A stretch of 64,000 nucleotides of DNA. It comes from Epiperipatus broadwayi. Its lineage: Eukaryota; Onychophora; Udeonychophora; Euonychophora; Peripatidae. The position numbers and the translations under genes are program-made. This document shows, piece after piece, positions 12,014 to 23,169 of the stretch; the stretch's first letter is position 1, and every line of letters begins with the position of its first letter. Where the stretch lies: the NCBI GenBank assembly GCA_028023455.1, contig JAQFVV010000445.1, positions 186,001 to 250,000 of the forward strand, written 5' to 3'. The notes beneath the pieces were generated by a model, which was not told where the DNA came from, ran no database searches, and saw only the letters and a list, made by a program, of their open reading frames with translations.

Positions 12014-12559
12014 ATTTTTTTTCCAATAGATGACCACAATGAAGGCAATAATATCCAACCAAATATAACACAAGACAACTATAATTTAAGTGATTATGAA
12101 AGCATTAGTGAATAATTCAATGACAGATTACCACACAACCTCCATAAAACCTTTTCTCATTTCCACAATGAGTTCTCACTGATTTTAACTACCACAAATA
12201 AAAAATGTCAACTCTTCACTTTTTCAGTAGATGAATTCTTTGGTATGATTAAGTAACAGAATCTTAGTAACATAATCGATAGAATTCTCCATCACCCAAG
12301 CAAATGCTATTTCATTGTTGAATTTGTGAATCAATTCCAAAGACAAGTTTTTAGAAACAACCACAATACTTTAGATGGAAATTACTCATTAACACTGATA
12401 TGAACAAGCAATCTAAGCTGATTGGTCTGGCAAGGAATTGTCATATTCAATTCTCACAAAAACAATCTGCAAAGCTTAGATCAATATGGGAAGATAGAAA
12501 ATTTCAAATTTCTATGAGAAAAATGATCAGAAATAGAAATTTTATCTAACAATGCTTCT

Positions 12560-12900
12560 TTTATATTAATCCTTCACAAAAATATATTGCCACTTGATAT
12601 TCCTTTGGTCCTTGCAGAGAAAGTTACTTATCATTCCATGGCATTCCACCAGAGTGTTTTTTCTCTAGGGACAGAAGCCACCTCTTTAAACAATGTCCAA
12701 CATGTATTTGTGAAAGTGCCAAAAACATCAAGAGAAAAAATCACAAATGGAACTTATGGAAAGGAGTTGAACTTGTCAAAGACAAGCCTTGTCACCACAC
12801 TAACAAGTTTTCAAAAGTGATGAACAAATGGAGATGTCAGGGGAAAACTATACATTGGATGGTGGGCCCTCTGATGGCAAAGAAACCAGTGAAGTAAAAA
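12560..12900 (+). pseudogene. ORF1 zinc-knuckle segment (CCHC, second Cys lost)
   Basis: The frame through 12655 reads GIPPECFFSRDRSHLFKQCP. It has Cys at 12655, Ser where the second Cys belongs, His at 12679 and Cys at 12694. This is the C-x2-C-x4-H-x4-C spacing of a retroelement nucleocapsid knuckle with Cys-2 changed to Ser. More Cys and His residues follow in the same frame (PTCICE, KPCHH). Knuckles of this sort bind element RNA. The substitution and flanking stops show decay. Confidence 0.6.
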
Positions 12901-13316
12901 CAACATAAACAAACCATAATCCAACAAAAGCATATAATCATTTAATCATCCATGAAATCAAAGCCATAAAGAGGAAAACAATAGTTTCAAGTAGTTCTCA
13001 ACACAATGATAATAATTCATCATCTTTGGATACTAGTCATGATCAAACTAAACCTATCACTTTAAATCCAAATCTAACAAAACTAAAAAATAAAAAAGAC
13101 AAAAAATGAAAAAATACTTTAACATCAACAGATGAGAGTGATTACCGATTCACTGACAATAAGTCCATCCAATGGAGTTTTCTTATTTGAATGAAAACAG
13201 CCTATCAACCACAACAGGCACTTCAGCAATGCAATATCAATCCGATCAAATCAATAATGATAATCTAGACATCGATCCTCAAAGCCAACTAAGAAATTCC
13301 ACTTGCTATCAGAATG

Positions 13317-13755
13317 ACTAATTATACATTTGCTTTTGCTTTGGTCATGTTTGATCACAGAGCAGTTGTTGATTAAAAGCATTATGTATGAAGCCTAAAT
13401 TCCCTGGATAGGGTGCTCACGATCAATGACTGAATTGCCCTCTTGCCTCCACATATACTATGTCTATCTGAGATAAAAATCACCATCTGATTACTATGAT
13501 GTCAATTAATCTTCAAGAATAATAACTGTGATTTAATCTTTACATTTTGTAAGATCATCGAAAAAGTTAAGGTAAGAGATCGAATAGTAGCTTTTATAGG
13601 AATATTTAATGATATCTGGGCAATTTATCAGTTGCCTAAAACCTGAATATCCCCCCTCCTCCTAAAAAACCCAAGAACTCTCAATTATGAACAATCCCTT
13701 GCAACCTCAAGCTCAACCAAGTATTGCTGGAGATTTAAACACAAGATAAACCATA
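13317..13755 (+). pseudogene. LINE endonuclease (APE-like) fragment
   Basis: Broken frames give LPPHILCLSEIKIT (the beta strand ending in the catalytic Glu of the QETK-like motif, here SEIK). Later come AFIGIFNDIWAIYQ, PKNPRTLNYEQSL and finally SIAGDLNTR, which matches the GDFN-type motif holding catalytic Asp and Asn. The order and spacing fit the amino-terminal endonuclease of LINE ORF2. Frame changes and stops abolish function. The fragment ends abruptly after GDLNTR. Confidence 0.55.
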
Positions 13756-13908
13756 GATAGCAATGCTTAATAACCATAAAAATATATTGTTTTCATATTG
13801 TATTTCTAATTGACCAATAAATTCTAATTTTAAAAAAACTAAGATTTTTATTTTACTATCTAAATTATCCATATTAGATTTGTCTAAGTGTTGACTGGTT
13901 TCTAATGG

Positions 13909-13909
13909 T

Positions 13910-13954
<45 letters not shown>
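13909..13954. repeat. (TA)n(TG)n microsatellite
   Basis: Alternating TA dinucleotides followed by about 13 TG units, directly left of the inverted-repeat hairpin at 13961. Confidence 0.9.
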
Positions 13955-13956
13955 TG

Positions 13957-14066
13957 ATTATTACTTTTCAGAGCCAGGTTTTCAATACAGAGCATCTATA
14001 ATCCTGCTTTGGTAAAGATACTCTGTCTCGCTGTACCGAAAGCCTGGCTCAGCAAAGTAACAATAT
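13957..14066. repeat. Imperfect hairpin, MITE-like
   Basis: TTACTTTT, CAGAGCCAGGTTTTC and AATACAGAGCATCT on the left pair in order with AGATACTCTGT, GAAAGCCTGGCTC and AAAGTAA on the right. The whole forms one long hairpin of about 105 bp with a few bulges. It is markedly more G+C-rich than its flanks. No coding content or tRNA boxes. It could be a short foldback element or a source of small RNA. Confidence 0.65.
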
Positions 14067-15050
14067 TGTTTAATACCAAAGATTTATTACTGTAATAGTT
14101 GATAAATGTCTACATACTCTGATAAAACATATTTTATTATATATTAATTAAGCTAACACTTGAATCTATTTTAATGTTTTTTTTAAAAAATCTGATGTTT
14201 GTTCTTTGACTAATATTAAACCTTTATAAAATTTCAGTCTTGTAAAACTAATTTTACCCAAATGAAGATAAAATAATTGAAAATCATTACATATACAAAG
14301 CCAATCAAGGACGGACAAACGGAGCAATGGCACAAGGACTCACATATATCAAGTTCACCAGGTCTACATGATTTTGCCTTTTGCAAAAATCAAAAAATAA
14401 AACATTTTATAATTTTCTAAATGTAAATATGTTTTCTTTTCTTTTTGCCAAAATTCTATAATTTGTAGGCCCTGCAATGACTTGCACATGCGAAGTTATA
14501 CAATTGTAAAAGTATTGGTTGTACGGTGTCGCAGATCTTTCAGTTATGCTCAACGTGTATACCTAAATGTTTCGCAATGTTTTATTTATCTTAATGTGAT
14601 ATCAATGTAGATCAAGAATGATTTTCTTCGGTAACAATTTTATTTATTAAATTAGAATTCGCAAAAAAAAAAAAATTCTGTCGAAGTTATTAACGGATAT
14701 AGAAATCATTATTTATACATTGTAAATATCAGTTTGTGCAATTGATAACATATATATAAAACAAAAAGTTATATTTGATTTTTTTTTAACTTTTTTTTTT
14801 TTTTTTAACAAATTCTGATTCAAAATAAATAAAAATTTTAATCAAACGAATCATTCTTGACTCGATTTATACTAATTGTAAAGCCATATATCATTAGTTG
14901 CAAATAAAATAATATTTTAAAAAAAAAATATCTGCCCTCCTCTCTACCTGAAAACATTGCAGCGGGCCTCGCCTTGTTTTGGGCCGGCTATGATTATATG
15001 CATTGATTGATGTCTAGTGTATTACTAATAATAAACTGCTATTAATTTTA
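14067..15050. other. AT-rich filler, no gene
   Basis: Several poly-A/T tracts and no recognisable ORF. A short less AT-rich patch near 14940-15000 carries no motif I can name. Confidence 0.5.
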
Positions 15051-15141
15051 CAGAGCGTTTGCCTTAAATTCAATATTCAAGAATCTAAAGGTGCGAGTTC
15101 AACTTCTAAGCGAATATTGTCACTGTGCATATAGGCCAGCA

Positions 15142-15186
15142 ACACCTGAAGAAGAGCGGAGAATAATACTACTCGAAACGTTGTGT
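15142..15186 (+). ncRNA. Hammerhead-like motif, degenerate
   Basis: CTGAAGA (15146-15152) is followed by a hairpin closed by GAG and CUC, then GAAACG. Outer helices would be ACAC with GUGU (stem I, 4 bp) and self-complementary ACGU (stem III). An extra A lies between CUGAAGA and stem II, which canonical hammerheads lack. Stem I is short. It is a reasonable relative of the hammerheads below, but catalysis is doubtful. Confidence 0.35.
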
Positions 15187-15189
15187 AAT

Positions 15190-15980
15190 TACTAACCTGT
15201 ATTGTCTATTTGTGTGTTATTACTAACAAAGTTGTTTGTATTTGAAAAGTTTAAATAAAGTTTAAAATTTTTCTATACATTCAACATTCACTCATAAATG
15301 ATGGAAATAGTCCTACATATCACATCTTATAATATACCATCATTACAAACCCTCAGACAAATGTTATTAATTTTATATAAAAATATTTAACATTTTAAAG
15401 TAATATAATTGCTTATACAAAATGGAATAATTTAAAATAATAATTAAATATGCAAATTTTAATTAGAAATAAATGTCATTTTATATTAATTAAAATATGT
15501 TTTCAAATTTCTATCAAAGCTTTGTTATATAAACAACATATATTTACATATTGCAGTTTTTTGAATTATTTAAGACTAATAAAAAGCTCCAATTTAATTC
15601 TTAAAAAGCGTATTGAGATTTTCAAATTAAAATCTAACGGCTGTTAAATTGTACCTTTTGCAATACCGACAGCTGTCTAAATATATTTGCATTTTTAAAT
15701 CTTTGTGGCAATTTTATTAATTATGTTCCCTTTCTTTTTTTTTTCATTATCACATTTTCTTTTGTTGGTATGAGAGAGAAAATAAAGTAATTTTTTAAAA
15801 AAAAATTAAATATAATACCTAATTAGGAAACTATTTATACAGAGCTTTTTATATACAGGCTTTAAATAAAAAAATTATAAATAAATAAATAAAATTATTC
15901 GCGTTTCAAAAACTTTATTACATGTAATATATAATTAACTTGCTTTAAAACTACGTTGAAGTTTACTAACAGGTAGTTCA
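15190..15980. other. AT-rich filler, no gene
   Basis: A 65-codon ORF at 15450-15647 has no recognisable feature. Poly-A/T tracts and TAAA repeats dominate. Confidence 0.5.
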
Positions 15981-16085
15981 TTGGCAGGCATTGGTGGCTT
16001 AGTGGTTAGATAGCTGCCTTCCAAGCAGCTGGCTTGGGTTCGCTTCCCGGCCAACGCATTTGACATATGAAAAATAAAAAAAAGT
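15981..16085 (+). mobile_element. tRNA-derived SINE, best tRNA-Gly(UCC) head
   Basis: Positions 15988-16057 fold as a tRNA: acceptor GCATTGG with CCAACGC (one mismatch); box A TGGCTTAGTGGTTAGATAGC; anticodon stem GCTGC/GCAGC with loop CTTCCAA (UCC, glycine); T arm CGGG-like around GGTTCGCTTCC. The body closely follows metazoan tRNA-Gly(UCC). It is followed by ATTTGACATATGAAAAATAAAAAAAAG, the tail shared by the other copies here. The A-rich tail and a lost base in the D loop argue for a SINE rather than a working tRNA gene. Confidence 0.75.
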
Positions 16086-16089
16086 TTTA

Positions 16090-19030
16090 TTAAAGTTACA
16101 AAACAGTTGTTTTTGGAGAGTCAATTTGGCTGGTTGTTTCACCTTGATGTCAAAAGTTATCACAAGTTCAATTAAACATTAGATAAGTAAGCTAATTTAC
16201 GTGTTTATTCTAGTCTAGCATCCCACTGATAAACAAAATCTTCTATTACATCCTCTCCTTGAATTAACTAAAAATCATTAGCAAATCATATGTAAAGAAT
16301 GAGTGAATACTTTTCCAGATTATTCATAAAATACTTGTATGAAAAAAAAATTGATTTAAAATTTTCAACTGGCAATAAACAAACATTCACTTTCTTTCTG
16401 GATTTCATTACCAATAGATATCAGATGAATATACTAACCCCTACAAAATAAGACACTTCCGCAATATATTTATATATGTAGAATCCATGTAAAGTTCTTT
16501 ATTAAATGAATAATCGAGAATCATAATTAAGTGATAATAATGCATGCCTATATTTTCATTTTTTAAAAGCATTTTTATTGATTATAAAATTGTATCCTTT
16601 AACTTATTTATTATTTTATTTCTTATTTACATCGCAAAGCAAGAATTTGTATTTATGTAAAGAAATAACTCCAGTCATCATGCAAAATACATTTTGTTAA
16701 TATGGCTACCATATTATATGAAAAAATTGACAAAAATTGGTCTGCAATTTACATGTTTTGCAGTTGCTTTGTAGTACTAATAACAAACCATGGAAATTCG
16801 ATTGTAGCATTAATTATTCACTCTTTATTTTTATGTCATCACAATTACAATATGAATTCATCAGGTGGCTATTATATTTGCATGCATTATTGGAAGAGCT
16901 CCAAGCTAGCTAACAAAAGAAATTTTCTTGTAATGTATGATAAATTTGTCCTTTTTTATATAGTAAGACTAACACAGTAAAATATATATGTTGCATAATG
17001 AATGATTGGAGTTGACAACTCTTCATATATATTTGCCTTTAATTTAAGATGCATTAACTTATTTATTAAACTAAGATATTGATATTATTTATTTATTAGC
17101 AATTTTTATACCTGTCTGACGAATAGCACTGATTTATACAAATTAAGGACTAGCAGAAAAATTTAATTGTACACAGACGTTCTTTCTCCATCCTGAAATA
17201 ATGTAGAATATTAAGCTTAATAAAATAGTCTCTATTTCTTTGAACAAACCATTCAGGGTGGTAACCTAGTTAATTTTTCAAAAATATTTTAATAATTATA
17301 TAATAAATAAATTGTCTTATTTTTTAAAAAATGTTATCCAAGATTTTATTTTTGTTATTACCAATTGTAATTCTTAGCATGATAATTTTTTGTTTGTATT
17401 TATGAACATACATATTCACTTTATTCCCATGTCAAATTTCTGAAATATCAATATCTTAGCTTCTACATGAGAAAACTGCTTCTGTTTTTAAAGTTTTTGA
17501 GTCATTTTCAAGTGTTTAATGATTTTCATTTGAGAAACAATATGGATGTTTTCTTCTACATCATGCCTCTAAGCTATTTTTAATCATAAATTGGATTCCA
17601 AAATTTTAAAATTTGTGAAGTAATATCCTTTTTTTCTGCTCTACTAATGTCTCTCTTTTTTTAAGTAGTATAATATGTATAATTTAATTTTAGATTTTTC
17701 CTATAATTAGCTGTGTTCTCAGTATACAAAGATGCACACATTTTAAACTTTAGACACAAGAATGAACAATATCTTCAAAAAAGCATTGAATGTTAATTAA
17801 AAATTATAATTATCTAAACAAATACAAAAATATATGCAAACCTATATTATATCTGAATTCAAATAAATTTATTTTAATTTCCTTAATAATAAATAACAGA
17901 AAGATTTATTGAAATTAAAAAGTGCAAGTACCCAAACTGATAGAATTGGAATTGCAATCCATAGACCATAAGCTCCAAAATTTGCCACTCTTACTACTGA
18001 ACTAAAACACACAAGGCATTCTTATAAATGTGTCATATAAAAAGACAGAAAAAATTATATGTGATCTGTAATAAAATGAAAAAAATAGTTGTTGTTTTTT
18101 CAAAACTTATAATAAATACATAAAAAGTGAAGTCATTCAAAATCAAGCTTTTATTTTGAATATCTATTCAACTGATAGAAAAATTATTTAAAATGTAATA
18201 TGTTCCCACTAGTATTCTTCAAAATAAATTATTTGTTAGAATTCCTGCTTAAAATATAGTCTTTTGATATTAAACAGAGGGAACAGTATCTATTAGTATT
18301 TTAAAGATAATTTATAATGGTAAAAACAAATTATTTTTAAATTATGAAATGAATACAAAATTGACTTTAAAAAATTGATATCATTTAACATTAAATTGAT
18401 ATAGATTTCCCATTGTTAGTACAAGCCTCACAAATAACTCCAATCACTTCACAATTACCAAAGAGACTGATACTTCACTCAGGATATAAATTCCAGTATC
18501 CCTGACAAATGATGATGATAACATCTAAATAAGAATAATTATTTAAATTAATAAAGTATCATTTAAGTAAGAGCCTTATATGGTTTGATGCAATAATAGA
18601 GTGATAGATTCTGGAATTCAAAATCTATAGACTATATCCAGCTCTGTTTCTTCACGTGTTCTAACATCTGATTAATTTCTGATCAATAATTCATTTGTCT
18701 ATTGTTGTTATTGATATTTAAGTAAATAATGAAGTCAAATTATTTATTTGGGTGTGATAACAACTAATCTATCTCAATATCTATGTGAGATTTGTCAACA
18801 ATGTAATGGCAAATCTAAATTTGCTATTGAAAATTTGCGGTTACTAAAATTAAAAAAGTTATCATCAATTTTTAAAAGTTGATAAACCTTTTTTTTCTTT
18901 CTTCCTATTACTAACATAAATCAAGAGAAAAAACTTTTTTTTTATTTAGTCATCAAATAATGTAAATAACTATTATTAAGCACTAAAAATCTGTAACTGT
19001 ACAGAAGGAAAGTAACTTCCAATCATGCAC
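16090..19030. other. AT-rich filler, no gene recognised
   Basis: The longest ORF (16702-16980, plus, 92 codons) has one hydrophobic stretch and several Cys, but no family I recognise and no neighbours that support it. I treat it as chance. Poly-A/T tracts are frequent. Confidence 0.45.
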
Positions 19031-19078
19031 TATTTTATAACTATTATAAATTTCTGTGTGGAGATTTATAATAGTTAT
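19031..19078. repeat. Short perfect hairpin
   Basis: ATAACTATTATAAATTTC pairs with the near-complement AGATTTATAATAGTTAT across a loop of about 7 bases. It lies just outside the 3' end of the antisense hAT pseudogene. Confidence 0.7.
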
Positions 19079-19121
19079 GAAACAGCAAACGATCAGACAA
19101 TAATATAAAAATTGATAGAAA

Positions 19122-20830
19122 TCATATTTTTATGTTGTATGAATTGGATATTTCTGAAGTTTCTTCCAATAGCACACACATGTGAAAACAACTTTCATCC
19201 TTCATGTTGATTTTAACCATTAAAACTGCAGTTAGTATCCTTAAGAACACTTGCAATTTCTCACTGCTCCAGTAATCATTACCAAGTGAAAAGACTCTCT
19301 CAATGTTGAGGCAACATAGTGCACATTCAATAAATAATTTTAAATTTTTGTGGAGGATATATTCTGACTTAAAATGTGAAAATATTTCCACCCACCTAGT
19401 TTTCTTCATTTAAATACATTATTTAATCTTCAAATTTCTTCAAACAGAAAATTGTCACCAAACAACATTTTTCAATTCTTTCATTATGAATATGACTGTT
19501 GAAGAAACATCTCATTCACTTTTGCTTTTTAAGAGTCCACTTTAAGCATTAGTTTAGTGAAGTTGGTTGACTATTGCTCAATGTATTCATAACAAATTGT
19601 ATAAAACTTTCTAACTTCATTTATCCTCCAAAATTGTTGGTTCATTCTTTATCATTAACAGTATGAATCAATCATCATATCTCATTCTAACATTGTAAAG
19701 TAAATTCTTTTAAAATATCATTAACTTCTATATCTGAAATGTTATCATATTCAATTTAGTTTTATGAAAAAATGATACCTGAATGTGGACAAATTAAAGT
19801 ATAGGGTACTGACATATTGTTTTGAAATAATGCTTTCAGAAATGTGGAGCATTTTTCCAAACTTAACAAATAAGAGTGAAGCAGATCATACAATTGTAAA
19901 ATGCACTCTATTGCTGAAGTGAAAGCAAGTCATATCACTTTTGAAAAGTCAAGGAGATTTTTATATTCAACATCGGCCTCTTCACAAAATTGTTTAGGAC
20001 TTGCTATTCAAACCATGAAGTGATTAAAATATAAATATATATCTTTTTTTTTTCAGCAAAAAATATAAATATATGTTTGTAATTATGACTTTTACATCAA
20101 TGGACATGGTACTAGAAGCTATATAATGGCATTTGATAAAATGTGCACAATGCAACCAATTCCCAAAATATTTCTCTTGAGTAGATTATTTAGTTTTATG
20201 GGTACATTATTGATACCTCTTCGATTACATCTACCAAAATTCATATTAATATTATTTGCTGATAAGGCTAAAATTTTTGAATTCAAATTATTTTTTGATA
20301 TAATGTGAAACAAGTGATTTGATAAAATTTCCAAAGTTTCTCTTTCAATAGACTGAAAATTTAAAATCTTAAGACAAATGTCACTTTTAATATCAAATAT
20401 CTTAATAAAATTGGGTATAAATTTTATTTGTTTGTGGTTCAACACATCTGACAGAATAGATACAAATGATATGGATCTCAAATCTTCTAATAGCATTTTC
20501 TTGCAACTTTCATTAATCACTTCAGTTATTACTAACAGACATTTAGTTCTTGCACAAGAAAATTTTGCATTATGAAATTTTTTTAATAATTTGGTAGTAT
20601 AGTCCATACTTCTAAAACTCTTATTATGAATAATTGTATGGAAAGCAAATGTACCCTCCATAATTGCTAATTTTTTTTCATTTAATCCATGGACATTGAA
20701 ACCACTGCATCAAGAGAGCTTTAATGTTTATTAATATCAATGTGCTTTGTTATTGCACTTCATCCACCAATCGCTATAAAAAATTCTCCATTGCAGATTG
20801 TACATTTAATCATAGAAACATTATTTTTTT
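19122..20830 (-). pseudogene. hAT-type transposase pseudogene (zinc finger, DUF4371-like, hATC)
   Basis: Read on the minus strand, three blocks occur in the family's order. First, about 20830-20690: IKCTICNGEFFIAIGG then KHIDINKH, a C-x2-C...H...H finger of BED/TTF type. Second, an open frame at 20661-20119 (180 codons) beginning MEGTFAFHTIIHNKSF, with SILSD at the position of a catalytic Asp, NNINMNFGRCNRRG, and GIGCIVHILSNA. Third, 19409-19122 contains NIERVFSLGNDYWSSEK, the hAT carboxy-terminal dimerisation region. Between blocks two and three broken frames still show YKNLLDFSK and AIECILQLYDLL. Stops and frameshifts, one in the finger, rule out transposition activity. Terminal inverted repeats were not found. 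A domesticated gene is unlikely given the stops. Confidence 0.75.
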
Positions 20831-20889
20831 TGTTATCTATAAAATATGATTTTTTTTCCTACAGTACAGGTTTTTTTTATATCTGCACC

Positions 20890-21075
20890 TCTATATGTAA
20901 TACATAGAGATTTGAACTCAGACTTTCACATGACCCTCAACCATCCATGCTATCTTATACTGCTGATACACTTGATCACACACATGTTGAAAAGATAAAC
21001 AATCACCAATATATGTATTTCATGCTAAACCAGCATTCATCAGTTGGTCAATTTGTTATCTATAATAAATGGAAA
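20890..21075 (-). mobile_element. Hammerhead-bearing repeat, copy A1
   Basis: The 3' part of the repeat family defined by the copies at 22.4-23.5 kb, inverted. Shared landmarks are the hammerhead (21001-21053), then, on the minus strand, a TGGATGGTTG-like block and GTCTGAGTTCAAATCTC. That last block resembles a tRNA box B (GAGTTCAAATC), so the unit may carry a tRNA-like Pol III element. The copy is truncated 5' of the ribozyme. Confidence 0.65.
21001..21053 (-). ncRNA. Type I hammerhead ribozyme motif, family A copy 1
   Basis: On the minus strand: stem I is AAUU with GAUU (outer) and CCAA with UUGG (inner), separated by an internal loop. The core CUGAUGA is followed by stem II AUGCUG-GUU-UAGCAU, then GAAA. 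Stem III is formed within AUACAUAU. Cleavage would follow the A of AUA. Compared with the other copies, two stem-II pairs changed (G-U to A-U, G-C to G-U) and the outer stem I changed, yet pairing is kept. All core bases are intact. Activity is inferred, not known. Confidence 0.75.
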
Positions 21076-21293
21076 CTCCTTTTTTAAATGTTTATTAAAA
21101 CTATTTTTGCATTCTAAAAAAATAAATTTTATTTTATATTTGCACTAGTAATATTTAATTAATAAAAGATTAGAGTTAAATGTCAAGTAAGTTTGAAAGA
21201 GTAATATTGATTTAAAATTAAAAAAAACATAAAAAACTCAACATTTCATTTAGCAATTAATATTCTTTTGAAAGTACTTAGCCTTAGAACCAT

Positions 21294-21910
21294 TTTAATT
21301 TTAAAACAGGCAAAACTCACTATACCTATTGCCACTCACAGCAAGCTAGAGTAATCAATGGATGCTATAAGGCTTGTGAATAAAATCCCCATCTAGTGCC
21401 TACTCATCCAATATCCCCAGACTACTTTCTGGTTTGTGGCCTTCATCAGTGAGGAGCCTTGGATCTGAGAGCACTGCACCTAGATCTTAGGATCTAATGC
21501 AACCCTCCAGCAGCTACCTTTTATCTCCACTTAACTATAAAACTATGAATCTTAAATTAAAAACACCTTAATATTTGCAATCCAAGCCCATCAGCTTATA
21601 TAGTCATATAGGTCTGAACTCAGTTCAGTACCTATAAATTTTGGTGTCTTTAGTTCTTTAATATCCATAGCAACCATATCCTATTAGACAGGATTGGTTT
21701 TAAGTCAATAAACATCACATAATCACCATTTCTTATGCTTGCTTATAACTGTTATTAAAACAGGCAAAACTCACTATACGTACTGGGGAGTTTATGCACA
21801 AGTCTTCTGGCATCCATTGATTACTCTAGCTTGATGTGAGTGGCAATATGTATAGTGAGTTTACCTGTTTTAATAACAGTTATAAGCATAAGAAATGGTG
21901 ATCATGTGAT
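21294..21910. mobile_element. Foldback element, family B copy 1
   Basis: TAAAACAGGCAAAACTCACT at the left recurs inverted near 21850-21880, and the adjoining block (AGCTAGAGTAATCAATGGATG) recurs inverted at 21810-21835. A second nested inverted repeat pairs 21716-21779 with about 21853-21910. The interior (CCAATATCCCCAGACTA ... GATCTGAGAGCACTGCA) is shared with the element at 30.17 kb. There is no ORF. The left arm carries a hammerhead motif on the minus strand. Confidence 0.7.
21408..21462 (-). ncRNA. Hammerhead ribozyme motif, family B copy 1
   Basis: Minus strand: stem I CCAA/UUGG (outer) and UCCUCA/UGGGGA (inner, one G-U) around an internal loop GGC/UA. The core CUGAUGA is followed by A, a short stem II GGC-CACAA-ACC, A, then GAA. 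Stem III AGUAGU precedes C, so the cleavage triplet is GUC. Stem II has an A-A apposition at its base and one lost pair, and stem III is no longer self-complementary. It is probably weaker than the 30.3-kb copy. Confidence 0.55.
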
Positions 21911-22424
21911 GTTGATTCACTTTAATTTTATTTAATTTAGAGTATTAAATGCTTTCATTCAAAGAAATTCATTAAAACTATGCCAAATACTTTTGCTTGT
22001 TCTAAGGGGAATCTCCTCAATTCTCGTTTGGTAAACAGTAAATGTGCACTCTGTGTCAACATTACAGAGGATTGTCTAGATAATCTTATACTGGATGCAT
22101 GGCATGCACAGACTCAATAAGAAAGTCAGTAGTGACTTATTGTGCTAATAACTTCAGTTATGATCACTTGACTTCAAAGTATCCATATTTAGTGAATCCA
22201 GTATATGATTACCTAGACAATCCTACATTACAGTGTGCACATATTTATATTAAAAAAAACCAAATGTAATAATTTTTCTTTTTTTTAGAATCAAGGGTTT
22301 TATGCTAAGTCCTCATCTTATAATGTATTAAGGATATATATCTGAATAAGTATTGCATGATATAAAATAAAATACCTAAATATTAATGTCTTAGTAACAT
22401 TATTTTTTTAGTTATAATATATAT

Positions 22425-22800
22425 ATAAATACATGTATATTGTCTATACTAAACTTGTTGTAATGATAAGAGACTTGAACTCAGACTTTCAAACTTCAAC
22501 ATCTATCCAATCTATCTCATATAACTGATACCCATGACCACATACATGTAAAATAGGTAAATGATCTCCAATATAAGTATTTTATGCTGAACAACACTCA
22601 TCAGTTGGTCCAGATCACTATCTCCCACACATATAGACAATCACTGCTCAGTTCATATTAAGATAGAAAATCTTCAAACTTTAATGGACAAGCTTCAACC
22701 TTCTCCACTCTCCAACTATTCATATCATTGAAAATTCAAAGATGAAATACTCAAAGTCCTTGTTGATGCCAATATTATTGACATTCCCAGAAGGCTGAAA
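22425..22800 (-). mobile_element. Hammerhead-bearing repeat, copy A2
   Basis: An inverted copy of the unit seen at 23170-23520. It starts (minus strand) with TGGGAATGTCAATAATATTGG, passes GAGTATTTCATC and CTTGTCCATTAAAGTTTGAAG, holds the ribozyme at 22563-22616, and ends in GTCTGAGTTCAAGTCTC followed by ATTACAACAAG. It faces copy A3 head to head with about 10 bp between them, making a palindrome. Confidence 0.7.
22563..22616 (-). ncRNA. Hammerhead ribozyme motif, family A copy 2 (core mutated)
   Basis: Minus strand: stem I GAUC/GAUC and CCAA/UUGG with internal loop UGGA/A; core CUGAUGA; stem II GUGUUG-UU-CAGCAU; then AAAA instead of GAAA; stem III AUACUUAU. The G12-to-A change hits an invariant residue, so this copy is predicted to be inactive although all helices remain. 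Confidence 0.65.
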
Positions 22801-22811
22801 CTTTTCTATTA

Positions 22812-23035
22812 AAGTTTGAAGATTTGTTATCTAAATATAAACTGAACAGTGATTGTATATGTGTGTAGAAGATAGTGATCTGGGCCAACTGATGAGTGCT
22901 GGTTCAGCATGAAATATATATACTGGAGATCATTTATCTTTTTTACATGTATGTAATCATGTGTGTCAGTTATATAAGATGGATTGGATAGTTGTGAGGA
23001 GTTTGAAATTCTGAGTTTAAGTCCCTTATAATTAC
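22812..23035 (+). mobile_element. Hammerhead-bearing repeat, copy A3
   Basis: Direct-orientation unit starting ATTAAAGTTTGAAGATTTG, with the ribozyme at 22877-22931 and the tRNA box B-like end TCTGAGTTTAAGTCCC. It is followed by a linker leading directly into copy A4, so A3 and A4 form a head-to-tail tandem. Confidence 0.7.
22877..22931 (+). ncRNA. Type I hammerhead ribozyme motif, family A copy 3
   Basis: GAUC (22877-22880), internal loop UGGG, CCAA, core CUGAUGA (22889-22895), stem II GUGCUG-GUU-CAGCAU (22896-22910), GAAA (22911-22914), and an AU-alternating stem III able to pair with itself or with a second molecule. Then CUGG, a single A, and GAUC (22928-22931) close stem I with one mismatch (A-C). 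All catalytic core bases are present. The 3-nt loop II beside the stem I internal loop fits the loop-loop contact seen in natural type I hammerheads. Confidence 0.78.
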
Positions 23036-23169
23036 ACTAACTTGAGTAAAGACAGTATGCATGTATTTAAATATTACATATTCGACCTGTATTCTGCCCA
23101 TCCCTCTTCTGTATAATGAAATGAACATATTAAGCTCCTATGTATGAGGGCTCAGATTGACTTAAGGTC

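Larger units (their letters stand above)
11100..13760 (+). mobile_element. L1-like LINE, 5' part only
   Basis: The order is an asparagine/lysine-rich ORF1, a gag-like zinc knuckle, then the beginning of an apurinic-type endonuclease. The sequence stops matching after the endonuclease GDLN motif at 13729-13740, so the RT is missing. LINEs normally lose their 5' end, so this 5'-only piece implies later deletion or rearrangement. The element's RT may be of the kind seen at 30.9-32 kb, but these are separate loci and identity is not shown. Confidence 0.55.

Noticed and set aside
15988-16057. Functional tRNA-Gly(UCC) gene
   Set aside because: Fold and anticodon are good, but the D loop is short by a base, an acceptor pair is lost, and the tail is the SINE tail with poly-A rather than a short T terminator.
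16702-16980. 92-codon ORF with a hydrophobic segment and Cys residues
   Set aside because: No recognisable family, no supporting neighbours, and within the length expected by chance for a start in this composition. I could not support it as a gene.
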